Source: Exercitatus varius (lineage in GTDB: Bacteria > Pseudomonadota > Gammaproteobacteria > Enterobacterales > Pasteurellaceae). Taken from it: a stretch of DNA of 64,000 bases. Location: NCBI RefSeq assembly GCF_029577735.1, contig NZ_JARQTO010000003.1, positions 100,362 through 164,361 on the forward strand. The letters run 5' to 3'. Shown piece after piece: positions 1-9,641 of this stretch. How positions within the stretch are numbered: the stretch's first letter is position 1; every line of letters starts with the position of its first letter. The position numbers were made by a program, and so were the translations under genes. A model generated the notes under the pieces. The model worked only from the letters and a program-made list of their open reading frames with translations. It was not told where the DNA came from and did not search any database.

Positions 1-702
1 CTGGTTTTATGCCAATATAACTTTTTAGCGACGGATTATCTGTTTATCGCATTGCTGGACAGCCGAATCAGCATGTTAGTGGATGAAAATCTGGAGATTC
101 ACCGGACCCAATATCTGAACATTAATCAATTTGATCTTGCGGCACGGATTAATTTAACGGATTTACAGTTAAACGCGCAGTCAAACCGTTACTTAACGTT
201 TATTAAAGGCCGAGTCGGGCGCAAAGTCGGTGATTTTTTTATGGATTTCTTAGGAGCGGACGAAGGTTTAAACCCACAAGTGCAAAATCAGTGTTTATTG
301 CAGGCAGTGAGCGATTACTGCGTTCAGGGCGAGTTGAATAAAGAACAGACCCAAGCGGTGAAAAAACAAGTATTCGATTATTGTAAAGGACAAATTCATG
401 CCGGCGATGACATCGCTTTAGCGGAACTTTCTGCGGAATTGCCCACTCTAAATGAACGGTCTTTCGCCTCCTTTACCCATGAACGGGATTACGGTCTGGA
501 AGAGACAATTCCGCCGGTGCGTTCGACCTTAAAAGCGCTGACCAAATTTTCCGGTTCGGGAAAAGGCATCACTATCAGTTTTGATGCGGCGTTAATGAAT
601 CAGCGCATTATCTGGGACGAAGAAGCGGACAGTTTAACGATTCACGGATTGCCGGTAAACCTGCGCGATCAATTACAACGGAATTTGAAGCATGATAATT
701 AA
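1..702 (+). CDS. yejK: Nucleoid-associated protein YejK/NdpA (5'-truncated)
   Basis: The reading frame is open from the first base of the window, so the gene starts upstream; 233 codons of a family normally about 335 residues are present. The segment has NdpA hallmarks: a LAARINLTDL stretch followed by GRKVGDFFMDFLGADEG, and a C-terminal region with FSGSGKGITISF and a short strand-rich tail. YejK/NdpA is known from enterics as a protein associated with the nucleoid; its exact role is poorly defined. The first ATG in the window is internal and should not be read as the start. It is followed after 69 bp by bamE on the same strand. Confidence 0.88.
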   Translation: MVLCQYNFLATDYLFIALLDSRISMLVDENLEIHRTQYLNINQFDLAARINLTDLQLNAQSNRYLTFIKGRVGRKVGDFFMDFLGADEGLNPQVQNQCLLQAVSDYCVQGELNKEQTQAVKKQVFDYCKGQIHAGDDIALAELSAELPTLNERSFASFTHERDYGLEETIPPVRSTLKALTKFSGSGKGITISFDAALMNQRIIWDEEADSLTIHGLPVNLRDQLQRNLKHDN

Positions 703-771
703 TTTGGCAATTTTCTGAAGTTTCTGTATCATCATTATCTATAAATTAAAACAACAAGGCTGGCTAGCATA

Positions 772-1185
772 ATGAAAATTAAACTAATTTTGACCGCACT
801 TTGCATGTCATTTGTGGTGTCTGCATGTTCAACGGTGGAAAAAGTCGTGTATCGCATCGATGTACCGCAAGGTAACTATCTGGAAAAATCTGCGGTTGAT
901 AAACTGCAAGTGGGGATGACGCGCGAGCAGGTGAAATATTTACTGGGCACGCCGGTGTTGCAGGATCCTTTCAGTACGCAAACCTGGTATTACGTTTACT
1001 TGCAGCAAAATGCGTATGAAGCGCCGCAGCAACATACTTTAACGGTGAATTTTAATCAGGCGGGCAATGTCACGGATTTTAATCTGGATAAACCGTTACC
1101 TGAAACCAAAAGGGAAGTGGTAAATAACGCCATTATTGAAGCTACCCCGCAGGAATCGGGTAGTTGGTGGCAGTTCTGGAAATGA
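772..1185 (+). CDS. bamE: Outer membrane assembly lipoprotein BamE (SmpA)
   Basis: 137-residue lipoprotein with a signal peptide ending in a lipobox (VVSAC, lipidated Cys19). The mature part has the SmpA/OmlA fold signature (VDKLQVGMTREQVKYLLGTP, then DPFSTQTWYYVY). BamE is a small lipoprotein of the BAM complex that helps BamA and BamD insert beta-barrel proteins into the outer membrane. A USS (bases about 792-802) lies inside the signal peptide and encodes the Leu-Thr-Ala-Leu hydrophobic segment, a pattern repeated in other exported proteins here. Confidence 0.93.
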   Translation: MKIKLILTALCMSFVVSACSTVEKVVYRIDVPQGNYLEKSAVDKLQVGMTREQVKYLLGTPVLQDPFSTQTWYYVYLQQNAYEAPQQHTLTVNFNQAGNVTDFNLDKPLPETKREVVNNAIIEATPQESGSWWQFWK

Positions 1186-1226
1186 TTTTTCAGCCGGAAC
1201 GTTGATCAAATACATAGGATACTTTA

Positions 1227-1931
1227 ATGACGAAAATTTTATTAGTTGATGACGACGTCGAATTAACGGATCTTTTAGGGGAACTGCTGTCACTGGAAGG
1301 GTTTGAAGTCGTGACGGCGCAAAACGGTCTGGAAGCGCTGGAAAAACTGGATGATAGTATTTGTCTGGTTTTACTTGACGTCATGATGCCGGGATTGAAC
1401 GGTATCGAAACCCTTAAACAAATCCGTCAGAAATCGGTCGTGCCGGTTCTGATGTTGACCGCCCGCGGTGACGATATTGATCGTATTATCGGTTTGGAAC
1501 TGGGCGCGGACGATTATCTGCCGAAACCGTTTAATGATAGAGAACTGGTTGCGCGAATTAAAGCGATTTTGCGCCGGACAACCAATGCCGCCCCGATTTC
1601 GGGTTTATCATCCAAAATGGATGAAATGCAGGATATGGAGTTTTTCGGTCTGAAAATTTATCCGACCCGTCAGCAAGTGGTTTATCATGATTCGACGTTG
1701 GAACTGACCAGTTCGGAATTTGCGTTGTTATATGTTCTGGTTAAATATCAGGGACAGATTATTTCCCGCGAGCGACTTTGTCTTGAAGCGTTGGGTAAAG
1801 AACTGGTACCGTTTGATCGCACTATTGATATGCATATGTCAAACTTACGAAAAAAATTACCTGAGCGCGAACATGGTTTGCCTTGGTTTAAAACCGTGCG
1901 CGGACGGGGTTATATTTTATTGACCGAATAA
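1227..1931 (+). CDS. cpxR: Two-component response regulator CpxR
   Basis: 234-residue OmpR-family regulator. Receiver domain at about 1-115 with acidic pocket D8-D10, phosphoacceptor D51 (LLDVMMPG), T78 and K100 (LPKPF); winged-helix DNA-binding domain at about 140-232 ending in the usual VRGRGYIL motif. It is followed after 20 bp by its kinase gene. CpxR controls the envelope-stress response, which fits its position after bamE. Identity as CpxR rather than another OmpR-type regulator rests on overall similarity and the paired CpxA-like kinase. Confidence 0.9.
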   Translation: MTKILLVDDDVELTDLLGELLSLEGFEVVTAQNGLEALEKLDDSICLVLLDVMMPGLNGIETLKQIRQKSVVPVLMLTARGDDIDRIIGLELGADDYLPKPFNDRELVARIKAILRRTTNAAPISGLSSKMDEMQDMEFFGLKIYPTRQQVVYHDSTLELTSSEFALLYVLVKYQGQIISRERLCLEALGKELVPFDRTIDMHMSNLRKKLPEREHGLPWFKTVRGRGYILLTE

Positions 1932-1951
1932 CGAATAATAAGGCGGAAGTC

Positions 1952-3376
1952 TTGCTTTCCTTTTTTTACCGACGCATTAATCGCCTTTCCTTTCAGTTGC
2001 TTGCGTCGTTTTGGCTGGTTATTTTTACCACCTTGAGTATTACATTCGTTCTTTTGCACTTTCTGGACAGCCATGGGCCCGAGAAACTGGAAAGTGAGGA
2101 GTTGCGCACCTATCACAAACAAATTCTTTCCGTTTACCGGACAAATCAAATCTATCGTATTTTAGGATTTGCCAAAAATTCGTTGCCTACTGAAGAAACG
2201 AGTGATTTGCATGCCGTATTGTTTAATCCGGATACGAAAGAAATTGCGGGAACTTCGGCCGACGAATACCCTGATGTTCAAAATTTTATTTTTCGTTCTA
2301 ACGATTTCTCCAATCCAATGGTACAGGTGGTTAATGAAAGACGCATTGTCGGGCCTTTTTCCGTTAACGTGAATCTTATTAATGAACATAATGAGCCTAA
2401 GGATGTGGCTTATTTAATGTATTTCGTCTCTCCGGTGGATACGCATCTTGTCTTTCTTTCTTATTTGTTCGCTCATCCGTTTCTGGTCATGTTGATTATT
2501 GCGTTAGCCTCTACGCCCGTCTTGTTGCTGTTGGCCTGGAGAATCGGTATACCTATCACGCGTTTCAGACAGGCGGCGGAATTGGTTTCTCTCGGGCAGT
2601 TTGTCACCAATCCCGATTTGGAGAATAAAGGGCCGATTGAATTACGCCAGGTAGGAAAGAGTTTAAACCATATGACCACCTCGTTGGCGGAATTATTGGA
2701 TACCCATCAACGATTGGTTTCCTCTATTTCTCATGAGCTGCGTACGCCGTTAACCCGCTTGCAGTTGGCGGTGGCCTTATTGCGTCGCCGTGTGGGCGAA
2801 TATCCGGAAACCAAGCGGATTGAGATGGAATCCGAACGTTTGGATAAAATGATCAACGATTTGTTGTTGCTTTCCAGAAACCAGTTACGTTTGCAGTTGG
2901 AGCGGGATTACCTGACCGTCGATTCCATCTGGAATGAAGTGATTGAAGATGCTGAATTCGAAGCGGAACATCGTAAGATCGATTTTACTTTTATTCAATT
3001 AATTAAACATCCCGAACGCTATTTAATCTTAGGTGATAAAGAAGCCTTAGCCAGTGCGTTGGAAAATATTTTGCGGAACGCATTAAAGTATACGAATAAT
3101 AAAATTGTCGCCTTGATGACGCTGAAGAAAAGCGATCTTATGATGATTATTGTGGACGACAACGGCGCCGGCGTATCGGAACAGGAATATGAGCGAATCT
3201 TTAAACCTTTTTATCGTGTTGATGAAGCGCGCACCCGAACGACCGGAGGAACCGGCTTAGGATTAGCGATTGTCGTCAATACCGTGCAGCAGCATCAGGG
3301 CCGGGTTTGGGCGGAAAAAAGTCCTTTCGGCGGTTTACGGATTGTAATGGAGTTGCCGCTTGCGACGGAAAAATAA
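1952..3376 (+). CDS. cpxA: Envelope-stress sensor histidine kinase CpxA
   Basis: 474-residue inner-membrane sensor kinase. Two membrane segments (about 14-37 and 170-197) enclose a periplasmic sensor domain; a HAMP linker follows (about 197-250), then the phosphoacceptor helix with His261 in SSISHELRTPLTRL, and an ATPase domain with N box (ALENILRNALKY), G1 (DDNGAGV) and G2 (GTGLGLAI). The chosen start is TTG, 20 bp after the cpxR stop and behind an AAGGCGG-like ribosome site; no ATG lies near the expected start. A hairpin terminator follows the stop codon. Confidence 0.9.
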   Translation: MLSFFYRRINRLSFQLLASFWLVIFTTLSITFVLLHFLDSHGPEKLESEELRTYHKQILSVYRTNQIYRILGFAKNSLPTEETSDLHAVLFNPDTKEIAGTSADEYPDVQNFIFRSNDFSNPMVQVVNERRIVGPFSVNVNLINEHNEPKDVAYLMYFVSPVDTHLVFLSYLFAHPFLVMLIIALASTPVLLLLAWRIGIPITRFRQAAELVSLGQFVTNPDLENKGPIELRQVGKSLNHMTTSLAELLDTHQRLVSSISHELRTPLTRLQLAVALLRRRVGEYPETKRIEMESERLDKMINDLLLLSRNQLRLQLERDYLTVDSIWNEVIEDAEFEAEHRKIDFTFIQLIKHPERYLILGDKEALASALENILRNALKYTNNKIVALMTLKKSDLMMIIVDDNGAGVSEQEYERIFKPFYRVDEARTRTTGGTGLGLAIVVNTVQQHQGRVWAEKSPFGGLRIVMELPLATEK

Positions 3377-3394
3377 CGTTATTCAGGCAAAATA

Positions 3395-3420
3395 AAAAGC
3401 ATCAATCGATGCTTTTTTTT
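3395..3420 (+). terminator. Rho-independent terminator after cpxA
   Basis: Inverted repeat AAAAGCATC / GATGCTTTT with a 4-base loop and a run of eight Ts. It lies between cpxA (plus) and alaA (minus); the A/T symmetry means it could act in both directions for this convergent pair. Confidence 0.85.
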
Positions 3421-3441
3421 ACCTTATATCTGATTCTCCGC

Positions 3442-4656
3442 TTATTGGCGGTAGTTTTTTAAGAAACGGGCAAATTTACTCAGTGCGTCGTCCAGTGTTT
3501 GAATATGTGGCAGAAAGACCAATCGGAAATGATCCGGTTTATGCCAGTTAAAACCGCGACCGTGTACCAGCAGCACTTTTTCCTGACGCAATAAATCCAG
3601 CACCATTTTTTCATCGTCGTAAATATTGAATCGTTCAATATCGATTTTCGGGAACATGTATAACGCTCCTTTCGGTTTTACGCAACTGACGCCCGGAATA
3701 TCGTTTAACAGCTGATAGGCGCGTTCCCGTTGGTCATATAAGCGCCCGCCCGGCACAATAAATTCATTGATACTTTGATAGCCGCCCAATGCGGTTTGAA
3801 TCGCGTGCTGCATCGGCACATTAGCGCATAAACGCATGGACGCAATCATATCCAACCCTTCGATATAACCTTTTGCCCGCGCTTTCGGGCCGTTTAAAAT
3901 CATCCAACCCTGGCGGAAACCGCATACGCGGTAAGCTTTGGATAAACCGTTCAGAGTAATCGTGAGTAAATCGGGCGCCAGTGCCGCAATATGATAGTGC
4001 ACCGCATCGTCGTAAGTGATTTTATCGTAAATTTCATCGGCAAAAATCAACAAATCGTTCTGGCGCGCCACTTCCACGATGTCTTCCAACAGTTCCTTGC
4101 TGTAAACGGCGCCTGTCGGATTGTTAGGGTTAATGATTACAATCGCTTTGGTTCGCGGCGTGACTTTGGATTTAATATCTTCAATGGACGGAAACCAATC
4201 CTGTTCTTCATCGCATAAATAATGCACCGCTTTACCGCCGGCCAAGGTGACGGCGGCCGTCCATAACGGATAATCCGGCATCGGCACCAACACTTCGTCG
4301 TCATTGTTTAATAATGCCTGCATGGACATCGTAATCAGTTCCGACGCTCCGTTGCCGATATATACGTCGTTCACCGTCGCGCCCATAATGCCTTTGGATT
4401 GATAATATTGCACAATCGCTTTACGCGCCGAATATAAGCCTTTCGAGTCGCAATAACCCTGCGAAGTGGCGATATTGCGCATAATATCCACCAGCACCTC
4501 GTCAGGCGCTTCAAAACCGAATGCCGCCGTATTACCGATGTTAAGTTTTAAAATTTTGTTACCTTCTTCTTCAAGGCGTAACGCTTCCTGATGAACGGGA
4601 CCGCGAATATCGTAACAAACGTGCTCGAGTTTGTCGGATTTAGGAAAAAAAGTCAT
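3442..4656 (-). CDS. alaA: Alanine-synthesizing aminotransferase AlaA
   Basis: 404-residue class I/II PLP-dependent aminotransferase. Visible motifs include INPNNPTGAVYSKE (substrate/PLP pocket), the FADEIYDKI strand and the PLP-lysine loop LNGLSKAYRVCGFRQGW at about residue 240, which is the characteristic YfbQ/AlaA form. In E. coli AlaA is the main glutamate-pyruvate aminotransferase. It is transcribed alone, convergent with cpxA and divergent from menF. Confidence 0.88.
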   Translation of the reverse strand: MTFFPKSDKLEHVCYDIRGPVHQEALRLEEEGNKILKLNIGNTAAFGFEAPDEVLVDIMRNIATSQGYCDSKGLYSARKAIVQYYQSKGIMGATVNDVYIGNGASELITMSMQALLNNDDEVLVPMPDYPLWTAAVTLAGGKAVHYLCDEEQDWFPSIEDIKSKVTPRTKAIVIINPNNPTGAVYSKELLEDIVEVARQNDLLIFADEIYDKITYDDAVHYHIAALAPDLLTITLNGLSKAYRVCGFRQGWMILNGPKARAKGYIEGLDMIASMRLCANVPMQHAIQTALGGYQSINEFIVPGGRLYDQRERAYQLLNDIPGVSCVKPKGALYMFPKIDIERFNIYDDEKMVLDLLRQEKVLLVHGRGFNWHKPDHFRLVFLPHIQTLDDALSKFARFLKNYRQ

Positions 4657-4807
4657 TAAACGTTCCTTACTGCTAAAATAAAAAACTTGCGGAAAATTAA
4701 CCGCACTTTACCCCCATTTCGGGCGGAATAAAAGATTTGCTAAAAAAATTTTTTTATTTGCGGTAAAATAGCCGCCATTTTTATGGATTAACCTCTGTCG
4801 CAGGCAA

Positions 4808-6088
4808 ATGGAACAATTACAGCACGCGTTGTCAGAACAAGTCAAAACGCACCCGTTCACCCCACAATCTCCGACGATCACCGCATTTCGGGCGGAAATG
4901 CCGGCAGTCGGTTCGCTGTTGCCGTGGCTGAAAGGGCAGACGATGTTCCCGCAATATTATTTGAACTTTCGCGACAGCGCCCGCTGCATTGCCGCTATCG
5001 GTAAAGTGCGGTCGTTTTCCAGCGAGATTTCGGCGCAGGAATTTGTCCGCCAAACGGATTTGCTTGTGGTGGGCGGTTTAACTTTTGACAAACGGGCGAC
5101 ATTCTGGTTGCCGCGAATGGTATTGGAGCAGACGGATAATAAGCTGTACGCCACGCTTTATGCGGACGGCGCACAAAACCCGCAAAGCGAACGTCAGGCG
5201 GCGCTGGATGCGATAAAAACGTTGTCAAATTCGACCGCACTTTCGCCGGTGCGGCAACCGTTGCGAATCGATACGCAAAAAGCGGATGAAAACCGCTGGC
5301 GCGCCTGGGTGCAAAAAGCGGTCGACGCCATTGAGTGCGGAGATTTCACCAAAGTCGTTCTGGCGAACGAAACCTGTTTTGTTGCGTCAAATCCCATTGA
5401 CGGTAAAGATTTTTTAGCCGAAAGCGAAAAGCAAAATACCGGATGTTATCATTTTTTATACGCGGAAAATCCGCAGCGGACTTTTGTGGGATCGACGCCG
5501 GAACGTCTGTTTGCCCGGCACAACGGTTCTATTCAAACGGAAGCGTTAGCCGGCACCGCCGCCATGAGCGAAGATCCGATTCAAAATCAGCGGGAAGCCG
5601 CATGGTTACTGAGCGATCCGAAAAATGACAACGAAAATCTGCTGGTGGTTCAGGATATTTGTGATAACTTAGCAAATTATGTCCGGCGGCTGGATGTGGG
5701 CGAAGTGGGGTTGAAACAGCTTCGCCGCGTGCAACATTTGCGTCGTCGGATTCAGGCGGAATTAAAACCGCCGTTTTCCGACGCCGCTTGTTTACAGGCG
5801 ATTCATCCTACCGCGGCGGTTTCCGGTTTGCCGCAAAAAAAAGCGTTGGATTTTTTAAAAAACACGGAAAATTTTGACCGCACTTGGTATGCGGGAACAT
5901 TGGGCGTTATGACCAAAAATCACAGCGAATTCTGCGTAACTATTCGTTCCGCATTTATTGAATCGAATAAAATCCGCGTTTTTGCCGGCGCGGGCATTGT
6001 GGCGGGTTCCGTCCCCCTGTTAGAATGGCGGGAAATAGAACGCAAAGCCTCGGGCTTATTAACCTTATTAACACATCACGGAGAGTAA
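4808..6088 (+). CDS. menF: Isochorismate synthase MenF
   Basis: 426-residue chorismate-binding enzyme converting chorismate to isochorismate, the entry step of menaquinone synthesis. The C-terminal catalytic region carries the family motifs FTKVVLANE, the LAGTAAMSEDP loop, HPTAAVSGLPQ, and the acidic metal-binding end (TWYAGTLGV to FAGAGIVAGS). The less conserved N-terminal half is typical for MenF. It is followed within 2 bp by menD. Three USS lie in the coding region or just upstream of it. Confidence 0.9.
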   Translation: MEQLQHALSEQVKTHPFTPQSPTITAFRAEMPAVGSLLPWLKGQTMFPQYYLNFRDSARCIAAIGKVRSFSSEISAQEFVRQTDLLVVGGLTFDKRATFWLPRMVLEQTDNKLYATLYADGAQNPQSERQAALDAIKTLSNSTALSPVRQPLRIDTQKADENRWRAWVQKAVDAIECGDFTKVVLANETCFVASNPIDGKDFLAESEKQNTGCYHFLYAENPQRTFVGSTPERLFARHNGSIQTEALAGTAAMSEDPIQNQREAAWLLSDPKNDNENLLVVQDICDNLANYVRRLDVGEVGLKQLRRVQHLRRRIQAELKPPFSDAACLQAIHPTAAVSGLPQKKALDFLKNTENFDRTWYAGTLGVMTKNHSEFCVTIRSAFIESNKIRVFAGAGIVAGSVPLLEWREIERKASGLLTLLTHHGE

Positions 6089-6090
6089 CT

Positions 6091-7797
6091 ATGTCAATCA
6101 GCACCTTTAACCGTTGTTGGTCAAAAGTGATTTTGGAAACTTTGGTTCGTCATAACGTGAAACACGTGTGTATCGCGCCGGGATCGCGTTCAACTCCGTT
6201 AACTCTTGAAGCTGTCCGTTTACAGGAACGCGGCAAAGTACATTGCCATACCCATTTTGATGAGCGCGGTTTGGGCTTTTTAGCCTTGGGCATGGCGAAA
6301 TCCTCCAATTCGCCGGCGGCGGTGATTGTGACGTCCGGCACGGCGGCGGCCAATTTATATCCGGCGATTGTGGAAGCGCGTCAAAGCGGTGAAAAACTGA
6401 TCGTCTTAACGGCGGATCGTCCGCCCGAATTATTGGAATGCGGAGCCAATCAGGCGATTTTGCAGGAAAATATGTTCGCGCATTATCCTGTCGCGACCGT
6501 GAATTTACCGAAACCGAGTCAGAGTTACGCCGCGAAATGGCTGATTTCCACGTTGGATCAGGCTTGTCACCGCCAGTTTGTAGAGAAAGGCGTGGTGCAT
6601 ATCAATGTGCCTTTCGCCGAGCCTTTATATGAAGCCGATGTGAACGAAATTGACGAACACGTCTGGCTGGGGCCGGTTCGTCGCTGGTTAGGGCAAAACA
6701 AAAAATGGGCGGAATATCAGGAACCGCAGCTGGAAGTGTTAATGCACGAACATTGGGACGACTGGCGCACCAAGCGCGGTGTGATTGTGGCGGGCAAATT
6801 GCCGCAAGGGCACGGCATGGGGCTGAAACTTTGGGTGGAAACCATGGGCTGGGTGCTGTTAACCGATGTGCAATCCGGCGTGGAACCGACGTTGCCTTAC
6901 GCCGACATCTGGCTTGCTAACAAAACCGTGCGGGAAAAATTATTGCAGGCGGATTTGGTGGTTCAACTGGGTTCGCATTTTGTCAGCAAACGCATTAATC
7001 AGTTTTTATCGGATTTTAAAGGCGAGTTTTGGCTGGTGGACGAATCGCCGAAGCGGATTGATCCTTATCACCATATTCAAACCCGTTTTAACGCCAAAGC
7101 GCATTTATGGCTGCGCGCGCATCCGCCGTTGCGGCAAAAACCTTGGCTGCTGGAAGCGGTGGCGTTATCGAATTTCTGCGCTAGTTTCATCGAGCAACAA
7201 GTGGGCGGCAGTTTGAACGAAGCCTCGTTGGCTCATCACATTGAGCGGGCTTTTCCGAAAAATGCGGCCTTATTCCTCGGCAACAGTTTATTTGTGCGAT
7301 TAGTGGACGCCTTAACCAAGCGTACCGAAAATTATCCGATTTATACCAATCGCGGCGCCAGTGGCATCGACGGTTTAATCGCCACCGCCGTCGGCGTCGG
7401 CATCGGCGCGAATCAGGCGGTTGCGGCCGTGATTGGCGATATGTCCGCGCTGCATGATTTGAATTCTTTGGCGTTACTGAAAAAAGTGACGCAGCCGTTC
7501 GTGCTGTTTGTGATTAATAATAACGGCGGTGCAATTTTCGATATGCTGCCGGTGGATGCCGATGCGAAAAACGCTTATTATCGGCTGCCGCATAATCTCG
7601 GTTTTGCGGAAGCGGCGTCGGTTTTCGATCTCAAATACGCCCGCCCTTACACCTGGGCGGATTTGGGTTCCGTGCTGAAACAGGCGTATATGCGCAAAGA
7701 AGCGACAGTGATTGAAATTAAAGCCGGTCCGAACGATGCCACCAATTTGTATAAACGTTTGCTGGAACAGATTAGTTTTGCCGTAATCGGGGCGTAA
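6091..7797 (+). CDS. menD: SEPHCHC synthase MenD
   Basis: 568-residue thiamine-diphosphate enzyme joining isochorismate and 2-oxoglutarate in menaquinone synthesis. N-terminal pyrimidine-binding region contains IAPGSRSTPLT and VTSGTAAANLYPA; the C-terminal cofactor motif GDMSALHDLNSLAL...NNNGGAIFDMLP is clear. The ATG at 6091 was chosen because it has a GGAGAG ribosome site and sits 2 bp after the menF stop; the longer in-frame reading from 6025 would overlap menF. A degenerate USS hairpin follows the stop. Confidence 0.93.
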   Translation: MSISTFNRCWSKVILETLVRHNVKHVCIAPGSRSTPLTLEAVRLQERGKVHCHTHFDERGLGFLALGMAKSSNSPAAVIVTSGTAAANLYPAIVEARQSGEKLIVLTADRPPELLECGANQAILQENMFAHYPVATVNLPKPSQSYAAKWLISTLDQACHRQFVEKGVVHINVPFAEPLYEADVNEIDEHVWLGPVRRWLGQNKKWAEYQEPQLEVLMHEHWDDWRTKRGVIVAGKLPQGHGMGLKLWVETMGWVLLTDVQSGVEPTLPYADIWLANKTVREKLLQADLVVQLGSHFVSKRINQFLSDFKGEFWLVDESPKRIDPYHHIQTRFNAKAHLWLRAHPPLRQKPWLLEAVALSNFCASFIEQQVGGSLNEASLAHHIERAFPKNAALFLGNSLFVRLVDALTKRTENYPIYTNRGASGIDGLIATAVGVGIGANQAVAAVIGDMSALHDLNSLALLKKVTQPFVLFVINNNGGAIFDMLPVDADAKNAYYRLPHNLGFAEAASVFDLKYARPYTWADLGSVLKQAYMRKEATVIEIKAGPNDATNLYKRLLEQISFAVIGA

Positions 7798-7962
7798 GCG
7801 GAATAAAAGTGCGGTCAAAAAAATGAAGGTTTTTTACTGCGGCGAACATTTCGGCATTTTGACAGTCTATAATTTAAATGCGTTCGTATAAATACAAGGG
7901 CAAACAGGTGGGTTTGACAGAATCCGCCTTTTATTTTTGAGAAAATTAAATGGAAAATTACA

Positions 7963-8760
7963 ATGAGTGAGAACACACTGATTGAAGTGAACAATCTCAC
8001 GTTCAAACGTGGTGAACGAACCATTTATGACAACCTAAATTTGCGCGTGGAAAAAGGCAAGATCACGGCAATTATGGGGCCGTCGGGAATTGGTAAAACC
8101 ACGCTGTTAAAACTGATTGGCGGGCAACTGCACCCGGAACAAGGGGAAATTCTGTTCGAAGGCGCCGACATTTGCAAAATGTCTCGTTCGGAATTGTATA
8201 AAATCCGTCAACGCATGGGAATGCTGTTTCAGTCCGGCGCCTTGTTTACCGATATTTCGACCTTTGAGAATGTGGCGTTTCCCATTCGCGAACATACCCG
8301 CTTGCCGGAATCCATTATCCGCAAAATGGTGCTGATGAAGCTGGAAGCCGTGGGATTGCGCGGTGCGGCGGATTTAATGCCGTCGGAATTATCGGGCGGC
8401 ATGGCGCGACGTGCGGCTTTGGCGCGAACCATTGCGCTGGATCCTGAATTAATCATGTATGACGAACCCTTTACCGGCCAGGATCCCATCAGCATGGGCG
8501 TGATTATCAGCTTAATCAAACGTTTGAACGAAGCGTTGAATCTGACCTCTATCGTAGTTTCCCACGATGTGCAGGAAGTATTGAGTATTGCCGATTACGC
8601 TTACATTATTGCGAATAAACGGGTCGTGGCGGAAGGCAAACCGGCGGATTTACTGAAAAGCGAAGATCCGCAAGTGGTGCAGTTTATTCAAGGGAAAGAA
8701 GACGGCCCCGTGCGTTTTCATTATCCCGCCGATGATTATTTGGGGGATTTGTTCCAATGA
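7963..8760 (+). CDS. mlaF: Phospholipid ABC transporter ATP-binding protein MlaF
   Basis: 265-residue ABC ATPase. Walker A GPSGIGKTT at residues 39-47, Q loop, signature LSGGMARRAAL, Walker B LIMYDEPFTGQDP and H loop (VVSHD). First gene of mlaFEDCB, which keeps outer-membrane lipid asymmetry by moving phospholipids between outer and inner membranes. Its stop overlaps the mlaE start by 4 bases (ATGA), indicating translational coupling. Confidence 0.95.
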   Translation: MSENTLIEVNNLTFKRGERTIYDNLNLRVEKGKITAIMGPSGIGKTTLLKLIGGQLHPEQGEILFEGADICKMSRSELYKIRQRMGMLFQSGALFTDISTFENVAFPIREHTRLPESIIRKMVLMKLEAVGLRGAADLMPSELSGGMARRAALARTIALDPELIMYDEPFTGQDPISMGVIISLIKRLNEALNLTSIVVSHDVQEVLSIADYAYIIANKRVVAEGKPADLLKSEDPQVVQFIQGKEDGPVRFHYPADDYLGDLFQ

Positions 8761-9536
8761 TTGTGAAATTAATCTCTGACTTCGGCGCGGCCGCTATCAA
8801 ATCCGTGCAGGCGCTCGGACGTTCGGGCTTTATGTTGTTCGGTGCGCTGGTGGGCAAACCGCAATTTCGCAAGCACACGCCGTTATTGCTTAAACAGTTG
8901 CATGTGCTTGGCGTCCAATCTTTGCTGATTATTTTGATGTCGGGCTTTTTTATCGGCATGGTGCTGGGTTTGCAAGGTTATGTCGTACTGGTGGATTTCG
9001 CGGCGGAAGCGAATGTCGGTCAGCTGGTGGCATTGGCGTTATTGCGCGAATTAGGGCCGGTGGTGACTGCGCTTTTATTCGCCGGTCGGGCGGGTTCCGC
9101 GTTGACGGCCGAAATCGGTCTGATGAAAGCGACGGAACAGCTTTCCAGTTTGGAAATGATGGCGGTGGATCCACTCCGACGTGTGATTGCCCCGCGTTTT
9201 TGGGCGGGTGTGATTGCCATGCCGATTTTAGCCGTGCTGTTTACGGCGGTGGGCGTGATTGGCGGTTCCTTAATCGGCGTGGACTGGAAGGGCATAGACG
9301 GCGGCAGTTTTTGGTCGGTGATGCAAAATGCGGTCGCCACCAAAGATTTGGTTTACGGGTTTATTAAAAGTCTGGTTTTTGCGTTCACCGTCGTATGGGT
9401 GGCGTTGTTTAACGGGTACGACTGCGTGCCGACCGCGGAAGGCATCAGTCAGGCGACGACTCAAACCGTGGTGCACGCCTCCTTATTGGTATTGGGATTA
9501 GACTTCGTGTTAACCGCCATCATGTTCGGCGGCTGA
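8757..9536 (+). CDS. mlaE: Phospholipid ABC transporter permease MlaE
   Basis: 259-residue multi-span inner-membrane permease of the MlaE/YrbE family, with the conserved segment LLRELGPVVTALLFAGRAGSALTAE followed by EQLSSLEMMAVDPLRRVIAPRFWA. It forms the membrane core of MlaFEDB. Start overlaps the mlaF stop; the next gene, mlaD, is 105 bp away, an unusually large gap for this operon that contains a USS and a REP-like hairpin. Confidence 0.94.
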   Translation: MIVKLISDFGAAAIKSVQALGRSGFMLFGALVGKPQFRKHTPLLLKQLHVLGVQSLLIILMSGFFIGMVLGLQGYVVLVDFAAEANVGQLVALALLRELGPVVTALLFAGRAGSALTAEIGLMKATEQLSSLEMMAVDPLRRVIAPRFWAGVIAMPILAVLFTAVGVIGGSLIGVDWKGIDGGSFWSVMQNAVATKDLVYGFIKSLVFAFTVVWVALFNGYDCVPTAEGISQATTQTVVHASLLVLGLDFVLTAIMFGG

Positions 9537-9593
9537 TAAAACTCGGATCGGCTTTGCGGCGTAAAAGTGCGGTCAAAAACGGAACAGTTTTTT

Positions 9594-9610
9594 GGGGCTG
9601 GCAAGCCCGT
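9594..9610 (+). repeat. Degenerate solo REP-like hairpin in the mlaE-mlaD gap
   Basis: The core GGGGCTGGCAAGCCCGT matches the centre of the REP elements found near 25.9, 26.5, 28.4 and 29.1 kb but has lost the outer CCAC/GTGG pairs. It follows a USS at about 9564-9576 that continues into a weak A-run/T-run hairpin. Confidence 0.4.
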
Positions 9611-9641
9611 GCGGAATAGTTAAAAATTAGGTTAAAAAATT

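Noticed and set aside
6025..6090. N-terminal extension of menD
   Set aside because: It would overlap menF and lacks a ribosome site; the ATG at 6091 has GGAGAG and the expected spacing.
7806..7840. USS terminator after menD
   Set aside because: The right arm (TTTTTTACTGCGG) is degenerate and its pairing poor; not listed as a terminator.
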